Shown piece after piece: positions 31,641-43,192 of a DNA stretch of 64,000 bases. The stretch spans positions 1,022,501 to 1,086,500 of the forward strand of contig JAPYXD010000608.1 in NCBI GenBank assembly GCA_030998225.1, read 5' to 3'. Source of the stretch: Diplolepis rosae. Its lineage: Eukaryota; Arthropoda; Insecta; Hymenoptera; Diplolepididae. Numbering within the stretch: the stretch's first letter is position 1; the number at the start of each line of letters is the position of its first letter. A model generated the notes under the pieces. The model made no database searches and was not told the DNA's origin. It was given only the letters and a program-made list of their open reading frames with translations. The position numbers were made by a program, and so were the translations under genes.

Positions 31641-32662
31641 CACTGAGAGAAAAAATAATGTCACCGCAACAAAATAGTTTTCTTAAACAGATTTTGTTGT
31701 CAATACTAAAATTTGGTTGGCATTACAAAAAGAATGGTTAATGTTACCAAAAAATGTATTTGGTTCGAACAAATAATTTGATTGAATGCCTTGGTTAAAC
31801 CACCTAAATAATTTGGTTGTCCCGACAAAATGTATTACCATTCATGTGTATTGTTTTGTTTATATCAGTATTTCGTTCGCGTCGCACGCAACCGGCACAT
31901 CATCCTATCTTTCCTCTTCATAAAATATGTTATGAGAGTTAAACTAGGGCTTAAGGTGGCGCTAGTATTAATTATGTTCTGCTAGACCACATAATGCACA
32001 GAAAAAATACGAAAAAGTGGCAAATTAATCTCTAAACAAACCATGTTACAGAGTAAAAATTATTTTAAACTAGTAGTTAAACTATTTTCATATTATTGTG
32101 TTATTTTCCATGTGTTACGTGCTTTGACAGTGCAAAGTTACTACTAGCGACACCTGAACTCTGGTGACATATTTCAATTCCTCGATACACAGGTCTGGTC
32201 ACGCGGCTCTTTTGTTTGATTCGATGTAGCAAACTTTACCGAGAAACCATATGTCTTCATTTTCGCCGTTCACCGAAATTTAATTTAATCGAATTCGCGA
32301 CTTCATATTTATTGATGTCTGACTTAAAAATGCAGCAGCTCTTGGAGGAATGGGGCTTACCAGGCCTGATAAATACCTTCAAAGGTAAATCTAACCCTAA
32401 TCTAACCCTAATAGTGCATTTAATCAAAAAAAAAATAATTTTTTTCTTGGAACAAAATAATTTTGTTGAATCAACAATAAGTTTTGTCATATTAACAAAA
32501 CACTTTTGTTATCACTACAAAATTATTTAGTTGAGTGAAACTAAAAATTCAACAAACAAATTTTGTTGGTCCAACAAAACATTTTGTCAGCTGTATATCA
32601 AACAAATTATTTTGTTGCGACAACCAAATTTTTGTTTGCACTACCAAACTGTTTTCTCAGTG
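31641..32662. mobile_element. TA-type element built of AACAAAAT micro-repeats
   Basis: The ends are CACTGAGAGAAAA and TTTTCTCAGTG, flanked by TA (31639-31640 and 32663-32664). About 200 bp at each end consist of variants of the self-complementary unit CAACAAAATTTTGTTG. The middle (31860-32410) is ordinary sequence without a transposase. The duplication and terminus fit a Tc1/mariner-type MITE. Confidence 0.65.
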
Positions 32663-33264
32663 TAAAGTCTATATCATTCGATTTCTAACTCAAGAAAAAA
32701 ATTCTTCATTGAAAAAAAGTACTAAAAAGACATAAACTAAATTTAATAGTTATATTATAATTTGTGCAAAATTAAGAACATTTGTCATTTTTTTTGTGAA
32801 CCATCTTTACTATTAAATAATTTTAGCCACGGTAAATTCTTTTTAATTGACATCATATTGAAGTTTTATTTCATATAAGCATTAAGCACAAGACTTACTT
32901 TAGCGTTATTGTTTAACAGCACTATTCCTTCTGAAGATATATTGCTTTTATTGAGCACAAGACTCATACTTAAAGTGCAAGTGCTATCTTGCCTTTTGTC
33001 AATATGCATCTGCTCATCTGCCAGCAAATCATTTTCAATGGCAATGCATCTTTTCCTGAAAAAAAGAAATTTTCGTGCATTGGCCTACCACTCTTACTTA
33101 TGTTTAAATTATAAACAAAAATTAGGTTAGCTTGCGTACTCGCCAAAACTTTAAGTCTAGCATATACATAAATTACGTGTAGAAAACCTCCACGTAATAT
33201 ACATAGTAAATTACGTGTAGAAAACCATGTAAATTACGTTAGGTATTTTACCTTCGCAACCCTG

Positions 33265-33930
33265 CATCAGATACACAAATCTAGTAACCCCAGGTCTGAT
33301 TGGTACATTATGTCTTATGTCCCATTCTTCTTCATGCTGATTATGTTCCGTTGAGTGGTAGGTATACACTCCGTGTGAAGTCATGGTAGGGAGAGTCAGA
33401 TCGACGCCAGCGTACGCAGTGGATAATTTTGGCGTTAAAGGAGGCTGTTTTATATTTCCAAGCAATCAAAATACACATGCAAATCTAAATTTTGTTTTAA
33501 TTAAAAAAAATATAGCTAAAATGAGCCACCGAAGTTGTTGTGAATTATAAAAATACAAGCAGGAAAAGTGAGTGTAAATTTTACAAATTTCCAACGTCTA
33601 AATGGAAAATAAATCAAAGGAATTAGTGGGTAGCTGCAGTATATATTTTTTAAGCTATAACAAGTAATAATTGTAAAATGTATTCATCTAATTTATCATA
33701 ATTTAGTATTTGATATAATATTAATAAATTTTGTAACATAAATTCTTCGACTTTTAACAAAATACTTTGGAATGAAGTATGTGTAACAAACGTTTAAATA
33801 TATTTATTTAACTTAACATACACCTAAACTTGAAGTCATAGAAGCTATATTATTTGTTTAAAGTATTGCTGATGTCAGCTCCAGTAAAACTTCGCTTAAA
33901 TAATATCTCTTCATCTTTACTATTATTTAA
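33265..33930. other. Unassigned DNA right of the hAT element
   Basis: An 84-codon minus-strand ORF (33211-33465) overlaps the hAT terminus and is not credible. Nothing else is recognised. Confidence 0.35.
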
Positions 33931-34379
33931 GGAAGTATGGTGGATAAGACTATTAAAAATGAGAATTACTTGTAATATTGACAGAACGCGTATTATAGCT
34001 TACTTGAACTGTGGTTCAAATTTCGTGACCCTTCAGAACCTCAAACCCGAGAAATTAATTATTGAAAATCACATGTGATCTTATGGGAAAATGCTGTTTT
34101 TTAAGGATTATTTAAAAATGGGAAAATATAAAAAAAACTCTGAGATACGTGGAACTTTTTCATAATTTTACCATTTTCAAATAATTTTTAAATATCTTTA
34201 TAATTTTCAAAAACAGCATTTTCCCATAAGATCACATGTTATTTTCAATAATTAATTTCTCGGGTTTGAGGTTCTGAAGGGGTACGAAATTTGAACCATA
34301 GTTCAAGTAAGCTATAATACGCGTTCTGTCAAAATTACAAGTAATTTTAATTTTTAATGGTCTTATCCACCATACTCCC
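33931..34379. mobile_element. Palindromic MITE with TTAA duplication
   Basis: The ends are GGAAGTATGGTGGATAAGAC and the inverted GTCTTATCCACCATACTCCC, flanked by TTAA at 33927-33930 and 34380-34383. The two halves pair almost throughout (ATCACATGTGATCTTATGGG region). The loop is near 34100-34190. TTAA targets are typical of piggyBac-related MITEs. Confidence 0.8.
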
Positions 34380-34798
34380 TTAAACTTTCACAGTTTTCTA
34401 AATTTTCAGTATTATTTTCATCATTGAGTTCTTCGGCAATCACAGCCTTATATAAAGCATTTAAATAATTTTTAAAATAAAATTCTTCAGCCTTCAATAA
34501 TGCTGTTTGTAGAAATTTTTCATCACGGTGTGATGTCTGTTTTGATCTGTCATTAACTTAACCTTATATTTACTGGTTTCTATATCATTTTTGTTATGAA
34601 CAATGCTTACTTTTTACTGCTGATTTCACACAAATACTTCACAAGGGAAAACAATTGAATTTTAAAGTGAATTAAATTGTCTTTTTGTATTGATAATAAA
34701 CATTTTTATAACTAAGCCCCATTATAATACATTGTAAAAGCTCTCGAACAGCCTCCTTTAGTTCACTCATGCTATGGCGCTGCAGTCACGCACAGAGC

Positions 34799-35122
34799 GT
34801 ATACATTGTACCATAGTTTTAGTTGGCCAAAGTTTCAATTGTCCATAAAATCACCAGACGTCACTATATTTGAAAAGCAGTGTTAGACAAAGATTATGAA
34901 AGGAATGTGTTGGCAAAAACTGCGAGGATTGCAAGATGCAGGATTCCTGTACATTTCCCTGAAGCGCTCTCTACCGCCTATATTTGATATATACTTGCAA
35001 TTTTTGCCAACGCATTCTTTTCATAATCTCCGTCAAACACTGCTTTTCAAATATAGTGACTTCTGGTGATTTTATGGGCAATTGAAACTTTGGGCAACTA
35101 AAACTATGGTACGTTGTATACC
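34799..35122. repeat. Fold-back element
   Basis: GTATACATTGTACCATAGTT pairs with AACTATGGTACGTTGTATAC, and the pairing continues inward over about 130 bp per arm. To its right, GGACACTATCAGGGCGCCAT resembles the subterminal part of the CAGCC element at 35446 in inverted form. Confidence 0.65.
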
Positions 35123-35445
35123 TACCTAGGACACTATCAGGGCGCCATTTTCTTTTCTGATGCATACGACTGCTTTTATAGTGACTCCGGTGGTAACTCA
35201 TTTCTAAATTTTTCTAATTTTCATCAATTACCGATATAGTTACCAATATATTTAGAGTACTTCATTCGCTCATTCCATTTCTCAAAAAACAGAATTCAAC
35301 AGAATGGACCAATCAACCTCTGTAGATAAATTTGCTAGCCCTCAGCCGGAGAGGTATAAAAACACCTTAAGGGTGTAGTCCAAAGATATTATTAACCTAG
35401 ATGCGATTCAGAACGTCAGAGTGGGGGAACGATATATATAGCTAA

Positions 35446-37575
35446 CAGCCATATGCATCAGAAAATAAAATGGCGCCCCGTTAGTGTCCTAAGTTGAATT
35501 CCTAAGTTAGTTTGCCGTATCGTCACAGGCAGCGCTAACTGTACCATCACTCCCTGAAAATGCACAGTAACATACGAAGAATTTAATAAGAAATTTTTGA
35601 TAATATATTATTCAATCTCATAAACAAATAAAAGCGATCAGACTTTAAATAATAATATTATTTGAATATTTTGAATCAAATTTTCCCATTTTTAACCATA
35701 TTTATCTCGTACAAAAACTATTTTGAAACATTCAGCTGATATTAGAATTTAAATATTAATATCTCTTTTAATCCTTTTTGGCATTGAATAATAATTTTTT
35801 TTGAATTTTTATATTTAATTGTCTACATATCACTGCATTTATATTATTTTTTTGAGGTAAAATTAAGTTGAAAAATGGAAAATAAAAATGAAAAATTCTG
35901 AACAAGGAACGAAGTTGATGAGAGTTGTAATTAGTTGGGAATCATTATGAATTATTAAAGAAAATAGAATATAAAATAAGGTAAATATAATTTTTTTTTA
36001 AATAGTTAACAAACATTAATATAAACAGTATAATAAGAACAATTAAATTTTTTTTTCATTTTCAAATCCAAAAATAGTCTATCTACGTCCGTTTTCATCC
36101 TCTCTAACATTCACGAAATGTGAAAGTTGAAATTTAGGGAAACAAAAAGTTGTAAAAATTCAAAGTATTTTCATACCTAAAAAGCGGATCCTACAAATTG
36201 TGAAAATTAATTATTAGAAACAAAATAGAAAATATGTAACTTAGAGATACATTAAAAGTATTTTTATATTTTTATTATGAATAATTTCACGAATTTGAAC
36301 TTTTACAACTTTGTTTCCCTAAATTTAAACTTTCACAGCATCCAGGTAAAAATGATTACAGTTTCTTTCATGTACATCGGATATTTTCAGAAAATCTACC
36401 TTTGTGATAGATGAACAAAAATTTTGAAAAGTCAATTGCTTTAGGTGTTATTAAAAATGGTTAAAACTATGAAATTTGGACTTTTTTTTGTCAATGCTGC
36501 ACAAAAACACTTTGTTTTTAGGTCACTAAATGCAAAATTTCATTATCTCTGACGTGATTTCTAGAAATGTAATTTATTTGATCTATTACTAAAATTATGA
36601 GCTTTGAGGGCATGTGATACTTGAGAAGAGTAGCAAGTTTATATGAATAATTTGGTCCAATTTCTACTTGTTTGTGTCCAAAGTACATAAAATGTTGTTT
36701 CCAAAATTTCGTGAATGTTAGAGAGGATGAAAACGGACGGAAATAGACTACTTTTGGATTTGAAAATGAAAAAAAAATTTAATTGTTCTTATTATACTGT
36801 TTTTATTAATGTTAGTTAACTCTTTTAAAAAAAAAATTATTTTTTTCCATTTTTCAACTTAATTTTCCCTCAAAAAAATAATATAAATGCAGTGATATAT
36901 AGAACATTAAATATAAAAATTCTTATAAAGTTATTATTCAATGCCAAAAAGGAATAAAAGAGATATTAATATTTAAATTCTAATATCAGCTGAATGTTTC
37001 AAAATAGTTTTTGTACGAGATAAATATCAATAAAAAGGGGAAAATTTAATTCAAAATATTCAAATAATATTATTATTTAAAGTCTGATCTCTTTTATTTG
37101 TTTATGGCATTGAATAATATATTTTTAAAAATTTCTTATTAAATTCTTCGTATGTTACTGTGCATTTTCATGGAGTGATGGTACAGTTAGCGCTGAGTGT
37201 GACGGTACGGCAAACTAACTTAGGAATTCAACTTAGGAGACTAAGGGGGTCAAGTTAGAATCGTGAAATACGGGCTGATCATGGAGACTAGATATAAGGA
37301 GACCAATCTCTTATGGCCGTACTTCACAAAACACGAAATGAAGTTCTGCCAAGTACTTAGTTAGGAAACTTCCCGATGAGGACACATGTGTTCCCTGAGT
37401 GCAAAATGGCGGCATCCACGGTTTATTAGCATCGTGTATCAAACGTCGCCATTTTGCACCCCGGGAACACACATGCCCTCATCGGGAAGGTGTGTAACTA
37501 TGTACTTGGCAGAACTTCATTTCGGGAATGGATATATGGAGATTGGTCTCCTTATATCTAGTCTCCATGGGGCTG
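35446..37575. mobile_element. Palindromic CAGCC-type (P-like) element with perfect TSD
   Basis: It starts CAGCCATATGCATCAGAAAA and ends with TACGGGCTG. The flanks are ATAGCTAA (35438-35445) and ATAGCTAA (37576-37583) once the CATGGAG element inserted at its right end is discounted. Arms of over 600 bp pair, and the subterminal CCCCGTTAGTGTCCTAAGTT resembles the 44710 element. It has no transposase. The CATGGAG MITE sits 6 bp from the right terminus. Confidence 0.8.
37280..37569. mobile_element. CATGGAG/TATAAGGAGAC palindromic MITE with perfect TSD
   Basis: CATGGAGACTAGATATAAGG at the left is mirrored at the right, and the 290 bp fold back almost completely (GAAGTTCTGCCAAGTAC / GTACTTGGCAGAACTTC). 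The flanks are GGGCTGAT at 37272-37279 and 37570-37577. Those 8 bp are the last six bases of the CAGCC element plus AT of its own duplication. Confidence 0.85.
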
Positions 37576-37635
37576 ATAGCTAACAACTTTTTCCGCCATA
37601 TCGAAGTGCTGCCCTCATCGTACTAACAAGCCAAA

Positions 37636-37870
37636 TCAGTGATCCCAGATCGTGGGAGCTGGCGGCCCCCACCACGCTCCCATGTGGGAGCACACACAAT
37701 CAAGCGCGCCGTGTCGGTGTGTCCCCCACTTCCTCGCTTCGATTTCACGCTTTCGTCTGTTGAGCCAAGATCGAAAATTATGTTTCTGTCGACTTCGTGT
37801 CAAAGTGGCGCGAAGCAGACGACAAATTTAAAATCACCAAATTTATCATTTAGGATATTACCTTTCTTTC
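37636..37870 (+). mobile_element. Truncated copy of the CAGTG (hAT) element family
   Basis: CAGTGATCCCAGATCGTGGG is followed by GGCGGCCCCCACCACG. It matches the start of the long element at 51999 (CAGTGTCTCCAGAACGTGGG...GGCCCCCACCACG) and continues to the shared CAAAGTGGCGCGAAGCAGAC at 37801. Homology fades after about 37870 and no right end is found. Confidence 0.6.
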
Positions 37871-39539
37871 TTTGATATTTCCAAAAAACATTCACTTAAA
37901 ATGAATATCTAAACATTTTATTTTAAATTTTAGGATGATTTAAAGACTCAAAAGATGATTTTCTATTCAAATTTAAACTCAATAAATTTTCAAAGTATTC
38001 AAAACAAAATAATACCAATTTCAATATTTTTTAGCTGTGCAAATCAAATAGTTCAATTAGAAAATTATGTAGAGAATATTATATATTAAGGAATGGTAAA
38101 ATATGATATTGTAGTTTAAAAAATAAAATATTAAAATACTTAAGTAATACATAAATTATATCTAGTTATACACTCGAAATTATACGATAGAGTTTCTTCT
38201 TTGGTATGAGGCAACATTGAAAAAAATTTCATTCAAATAAAATACTCAGAAAACTTTTTAAAATACGTAATATTATTCACATATGAATTTTATTATAAAA
38301 CTGTGAATAAAAGGTTTCAGTATTCAAAAAACCAAAATCACATCTAAATTTGCATACGAAATTACACTTTACGATTTCTCTTATATAAAATACAAATATT
38401 TATTTCAAATAAAATAGTTTTTGAAAAATTTTTTAGTACGTGAATCAACTATATCATTTAAAAAATTAAATGGAAAATTGATTTCAAATTAATTAAGAGC
38501 AGTCGACCGGCAATCGAAAGACCTGGGCTCAAATTCCAGCGCAGTCGAAAGCGTCTTTTTTTCCATAGAAAGATTTACAAATTCTTTAATATTTAAATGG
38601 AAAATATTTTTTTTTTTTTTAATAAGAAATTAATGTTAAAAATCTACATTCCTAATGACATGGTGATAGTAGATGAAAATTCTATACGATGTTGTTGTTA
38701 ATAATTGGCTTTAGGGTCCAGAAATGAAAACTCAGGAAGTCACATACTTTCAAACATTCCAAATCTAATCGGAGTCCTCATCAGTGTTCTTTATTTCTAA
38801 TATTTTAAAACAGTGGATAAAATATTGCACATCTCTTTTTTGGAATAAACTTAAAAATGTAAAATATCGTGAGAAAATTTACATAAAATTGTACAGAAAA
38901 CATTGGCAAATTATCTAAAAACTTCCTTAGGAATAAAAATAAATTTCTAGCACATAACTCTGATGTAAATCAACTAAAAAGTAGTATATATTTGTGTCTA
39001 AATGCTACTGAGGATATAGATGTAAGTACATATGTAGTATAAAATTACAAAGAATTATTTATGAAAATTAGCTTAGAATTGCTAATACGAATTCTACACT
39101 GTTAGAATTTTCTACCGCAATTTCCCAGAACATGTGAGTGGAGTTTTATTCAGCTACAGCCTCCCAAAATTTAGACAGAATTTCAGGAAATTCTGTTACT
39201 TTTTAGTAAATTTATAAAAACAATTTTTTTTATTAAACTTCAGTTCCAAAGTGTTGAATATTCTGTATATGTTTACCTGGAAATACTGATACTTGTAATA
39301 GGAATAATTTTACGTTTTGGTAACTGAAGTTCAATGCACTCACATGCAACTGAAAATTCATCCACATGCAATTGAAACTCAGTTACAGTTACACAATTTT
39401 ATGATAATTTTATAAAAGTTCTGTTACAGTATAATAATTAGTTCTATAATATTAAGAAAACTTTGTTTTTATGTATATATAAAACTTCAGTACATTTTTT
39501 CCAATTTCAAGTTCTCATTTTACGTTTTAGTGGCTTATA
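37871..39539. other. AT-rich DNA with a SINE-like tail only
   Basis: Apart from the tRNA-related segment at 38505-38594 (B-box-like GGCTCAAATTCC, then a T-run), no gene or terminal repeat is recognised. Confidence 0.4.
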
Positions 39540-40210
39540 AGGTAGTTTTCATCATCGAAAAGTAAACCTCAGGCAAAAATTGATAATTTTGCCTTTAAGA
39601 ATAGCAATATTATTATTGAAGGGCTATTTTGAAAGAGAAAAGATTATTTTCCATAAAAAAAATTTAAAGCACAGAAAAATAATTTTATTAATAAATTTTA
39701 TTTTGGACCCAACTTTTTATCTTATCGCTTCTTATCAAATTTTAAAAAATTATGCGATTCTAATAAATCATGAATCATTTTTTCAGAGAAACGATTTCCC
39801 ACAACTTCACAGTTTCTGATTTTTAAAAATAAATTCTTTAATGGCTGAAACCAATAAAAAAACATTTTCCAAAACGAAATTTTTATAAACAAATTGCTGA
39901 ATTTGATAATAATTTATTCATTTTCGAAAATTGGAAATGGTTAAGTTGTGGGAAATCTTTTCCCTGAAAAAATGATTCATGATTTATTAGAATCGCATAA
40001 TTTTTTGAAATTTGGTAAGATGCGATAAGAAAAAAAGTTGGGGCAAAAATAAAATTTATTAATAAAATTATTTTTCTGTATTTCAAATTTTTTTCATGGG
40101 AATTAATCTTTTCTCTTCCAAAATAGCCCTTCAATAATAATATTGTTATTCTTGAAAGCAAAATTATCTATTTTTGCCTGAGGTTTACTTTTTGTGGATA
40201 AAAACTACCT
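39540..40210. mobile_element. Fold-back MITE with TA duplication (AGGTAG family), copy 2
   Basis: The ends are AGGTAGTTTTCATC and its inverted copy (GATAAAAACTACCT), flanked by TA at 39538-39539 and 40211-40212. Subterminal GTAAACCTCAGGCAAAAAT is shared with the copy from 63382. The halves pair along nearly the full length. ORFs on both strands simply mirror each other and are not genes. Confidence 0.8.
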
Positions 40211-40212
40211 TA

Positions 40213-40513
40213 ATGAAACAAAATTTTTTTGATTCAAACAAAATATCTTTGGACCAAATAAATATTTGTTCGAATCAAATAAATTTCTGCCTTCAATCAA
40301 ACAATTTATATCTTTGACCATATATCATTGAATTAATTTCTTTGTTTTGAAGAAAAATTAATTTGATTCAAACAAATATTTATTTCGTTTAAAGACATTA
40401 TGTTTGAATTAAAAAATTTTTATTTCATTTAAAAAAATCATTTCTTTAAATCAAAGAAAGTCTTTCAAGCAAATAATTTTCTTTGATTCAATCAAATATT
40501 TTTTCTGAGTGCA
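40213..40513. repeat. TTTGATTCAAA micro-repeat block
   Basis: It is composed of variants of the self-complementary unit TTTGATTCAAACAAATATTT and ends with TTTTTTCTGAGTG, like the CACTGAGA terminus at 31641. The left end is not evident, because the AGGTAG MITE abuts it. Confidence 0.5.
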
Positions 40514-42172
40514 CTTATTTTGATGTAGAGAGTGAAATAAAGCGTACTTACCGAAGGTGATCCTGATTTATATAAGAATTCCCAGTAAAATTGTGAGAAA
40601 AGGAAATTCTAACAATATCCTCAAAAGAGGGCACAAAAAATAATTGTTTCATTTGAAATATTTCATTAAATGCAATTTGAAATGATTTCCATGAATAAAT
40701 TTTCTAGTTTTCTAAAGTCCGAGGACTATTTCAATTTTTTCGATATATAACTAAAATTACTTTAAATTATATAGATTTATTTTAAAAACGCTTGAAAATC
40801 GAGGATATTTTACAATTGGAATTATTTGCAATTAAAATTTTTGTAAAAAGGAACTACTATAATTATTTGCGTAGATCTTTTTATTTAAATATTCCCAATT
40901 TATTCAATTTAAAATTGGAAATATTACTATTAAGCAATTTTCAATACCTCATTATTTTTTAATCTGTCCACTTATGATCTTCTTGTAAGCTTTTAATTAA
41001 TCACTTGTAAAAAGCACTTATAGCCTTAAAAAAGCCTTTGAAAATTAAAAAAATTTTGATTTCAAACGATTTTAAAACTCTTTCATTTTTAGATCATTGT
41101 ATCATTAATTCATCTGATTTACATTGTACTTTTGTAAAATTTCAATAACTGTAATTTAATTTTCATTTGCAAGACTGTAAGAGTATTGGATTTAAATTCT
41201 AAACTCAAAATTTCAATTTCTCATTTCGACCAAAAATATTGACAGTAACAATTTTTCCCTTCATAGATGTACTTTATTACCATAAGGTATAGGTAAGAAT
41301 GAATATTAAATAGTTATTTCCTGTAAGTAATTATTTATTTAGTTATTTCATAAATTTCGGGTCGGCTGCAAAGTTTTTCCTACATAAGCAAACTTGAAGC
41401 TAGGTTTCCACATTTTATCTTTAAAGGAGTATTTTTATATTTTCATAAAATAGAATTACAAGAAAGGTAATTATGACAGAATTTATTAATTAAAAATGAT
41501 TATTATTTTTCAAATTTACATAAAAATGCAATTAATTAACGTTCTGAATTTATAATATTCAAAATCAATTGAGTGAAATCAAAGAAAGTTAAAAAATAAA
41601 ACTACTTGAATACAACAGGTTATGAACCTAACCTCAAATTCTGCATTTAAATTCTACAAACAAATAGTATCTAATAAATAGTCCTTGCAGATCACACACT
41701 CGAAAGAATTATTTAACATTTCCTGAAATTCATAAAATTTATGTCACGTCATCAACATTATTTAAGACTTTTTACAAAATTTGTCAGCTGTCAAATTTTG
41801 TAAACAGAAGTCACCGGGCGAGCAGACGACGAGATGCATGAGACATCGAATCGAAGAAATCGCAGAAACTCTGAAAGTTAGGGAACGCTTGCTTTTACTT
41901 TATTTCGTAAATGCTATATATAGACGAAATAAGGAGAGAGCCGAAGTCTCCCGAAGATTTTCGAGCATCTCCGTGTTTTAGAATTTAGAAGACACTGCGA
42001 GAAACACGCGTCGCCATGGAAACGGCTGAAAGTTGTGAAGAGGGCAGCACCTCGATACCCAAGAAAGAGTGATGTTCTATATATATCGTTCTCCCACTCC
42101 GAGGCCACTCGCCGCATCTAGGTTTATAATATCTTTGCTTTCGGTATTTCGGATATCGAGTCGAAATTGAGA
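40514..42172. other. Unassigned DNA
   Basis: It is AT-rich to about 41760, then more GC-balanced. The last 50 bp (TATCGAGTCGAAATTGAGAAT) resemble the flank of the GGCGCGAAGCAGACGAC motif in the long elements at 52200 and 60870. No gene is recognised. Confidence 0.35.
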
Positions 42173-42337
42173 ATCAGCTCCATGGAGGAGTATTGGCAGA
42201 CTGCAGAAAGGCAGAGGGGATAAACAAAACGATCGAGGCGTTCATGGTGGTGAAAATGCTAAAAAGCGTCGTAGAAGCGTAGCATAGTCTGCATAGTAGA
42301 CTGTTGTAAATATTGAATATTATTGTTTATTTCTACA

Positions 42338-42913
42338 ATGGTTAGTAGTTGTTGTGTATTTAATTGTAAAAATACACACGAAAATAGTACGTGTGAATTT
42401 TACAAATTCCCTAGACATGCTTACAAAAAAAATCAAAAGGAAAAGTGGATTGCTGCTGTACAGCGAGTTCAGTAAGATACCATAACCAAACTTTTAGTCA
42501 GCGGCAATGCCTTAAATACAATACTTGTGTATTTACATTTAGACGTTTTTTTCTAGCCCGAATGGATCTAAATGGATTTTAAAACCACATCATGTTATAT
42601 GCAGTGAGCATTTTGTCGGGTATAAAAAATCAGATTGTTATTTAAGCCCTAGCTACATTCCAACTGTATTCTCTTCTGAAGGTCGAGATGAAGTTAATGA
42701 AAAGCGCGTACTTAACAGGTATAAATAGATGATTTGAGTGTATTGCTAATGTAATATACTGTTTATTATAAAAAAATTATTTATTTTTAGACACAAACGA
42801 TTTTTAAAACGGAGAATGTCAAACCAAATAACGAAAAATAACACAAACATGGAAAAACTCGACCAAATTGTTCACATGAACTTGATACTTTCCTTAAGTA
42901 TCACTTGCTCTTG
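42338..42913 (+). CDS. THAP-domain protein, three exons, shortened
   Basis: Exon 1 (42338-42471) encodes MVSSCCVFNCKN...FYKFPRHAYKKNQKEKWIAAV. Exon 2 (42557-42718) encodes PNGSKWILKPHHVICSEHFV and continues to PSYIPTVFSS. Exon 3 starts at 42791 and runs to a stop near 42913. Donors (CA/GTAAGA, CAG/GTATAA) and acceptors (TTTTCTAG, ATTTTTAG) are good, and phases join without stops. The product has the complete C2CH zinc-binding set of a THAP domain (C-x4-C ... C-x2-H), the DNA-binding module of P transposases. After a short basic stretch (RHKRFLKRRMSNQ) the protein ends, so it could bind ends but not move them. Confidence 0.65.
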
Positions 42914-42959
42914 AGTATACAATTTCAAGAAGAATAAATAATTGAACATTTTAAAACTT

Positions 42960-43192
42960 TTACTCACAATTAACTTCGTAGAGTATGGTGTCGAAGATAT
43001 TGATGCTTGTCTAATTATATTAGCAGAGATTGTATAATAATTTACATCAATTTTATGCTCTTCTTGCACAAATCGAGCATGTCCAGCTTCTACTAGAGCT
43101 TTACCTTTCGACATTGTTTCAGGTTGGAACTGAATTTTATGAGATATTTTTTGAAACCCAGTTTTAATTATAACATTCATAATTCATCTAAA
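42960..43192 (-). pseudogene. Possible exon of a SWIM-type zinc-finger protein
   Basis: The minus-strand frame includes GKALVEAGHARFVQEE, then NYYTISANIIRQ and STPYSTKLIV, ending at a GTGAGT donor. The wording resembles the segment before the SWIM finger in a family of insect transposon-linked proteins. The finger itself would be in a later exon and is not seen. An in-frame stop precedes the ATG at 43180. A second minus-strand ORF with a donor (AAA/GTAAGT near 43402) lies upstream and could be another exon. The call rests on weak similarity. Confidence 0.25.

Larger units (their letters stand above)
30427..33264 (+). mobile_element. hAT element with perfect 8-bp TSD and BED-finger exons
   Basis: The termini are CAGGGTTGC and GCAACCCTG, flanked by CATCAGAT at 30419-30426 and at 33265-33272. 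The 2838-bp element carries a spliced BED zinc finger near its left end but no catalytic hAT core. Subterminal TTACGTAATATACGTAATTT repeats occur near both ends (30460-30500 and 33170-33240), as expected for transposase-binding arrays. A SINE-like tail and a TA-type element are inserted inside. Confidence 0.85.

Noticed and set aside
32390..32416. Telomere-like TCTAACCCTAA repeat
   Set aside because: Only two units inside a MITE; too short to mean anything.
39580..40161. ORFs of about 80-90 codons on both strands
   Set aside because: They encode nearly the same peptide because the MITE is a palindrome; they are an effect of the fold-back.
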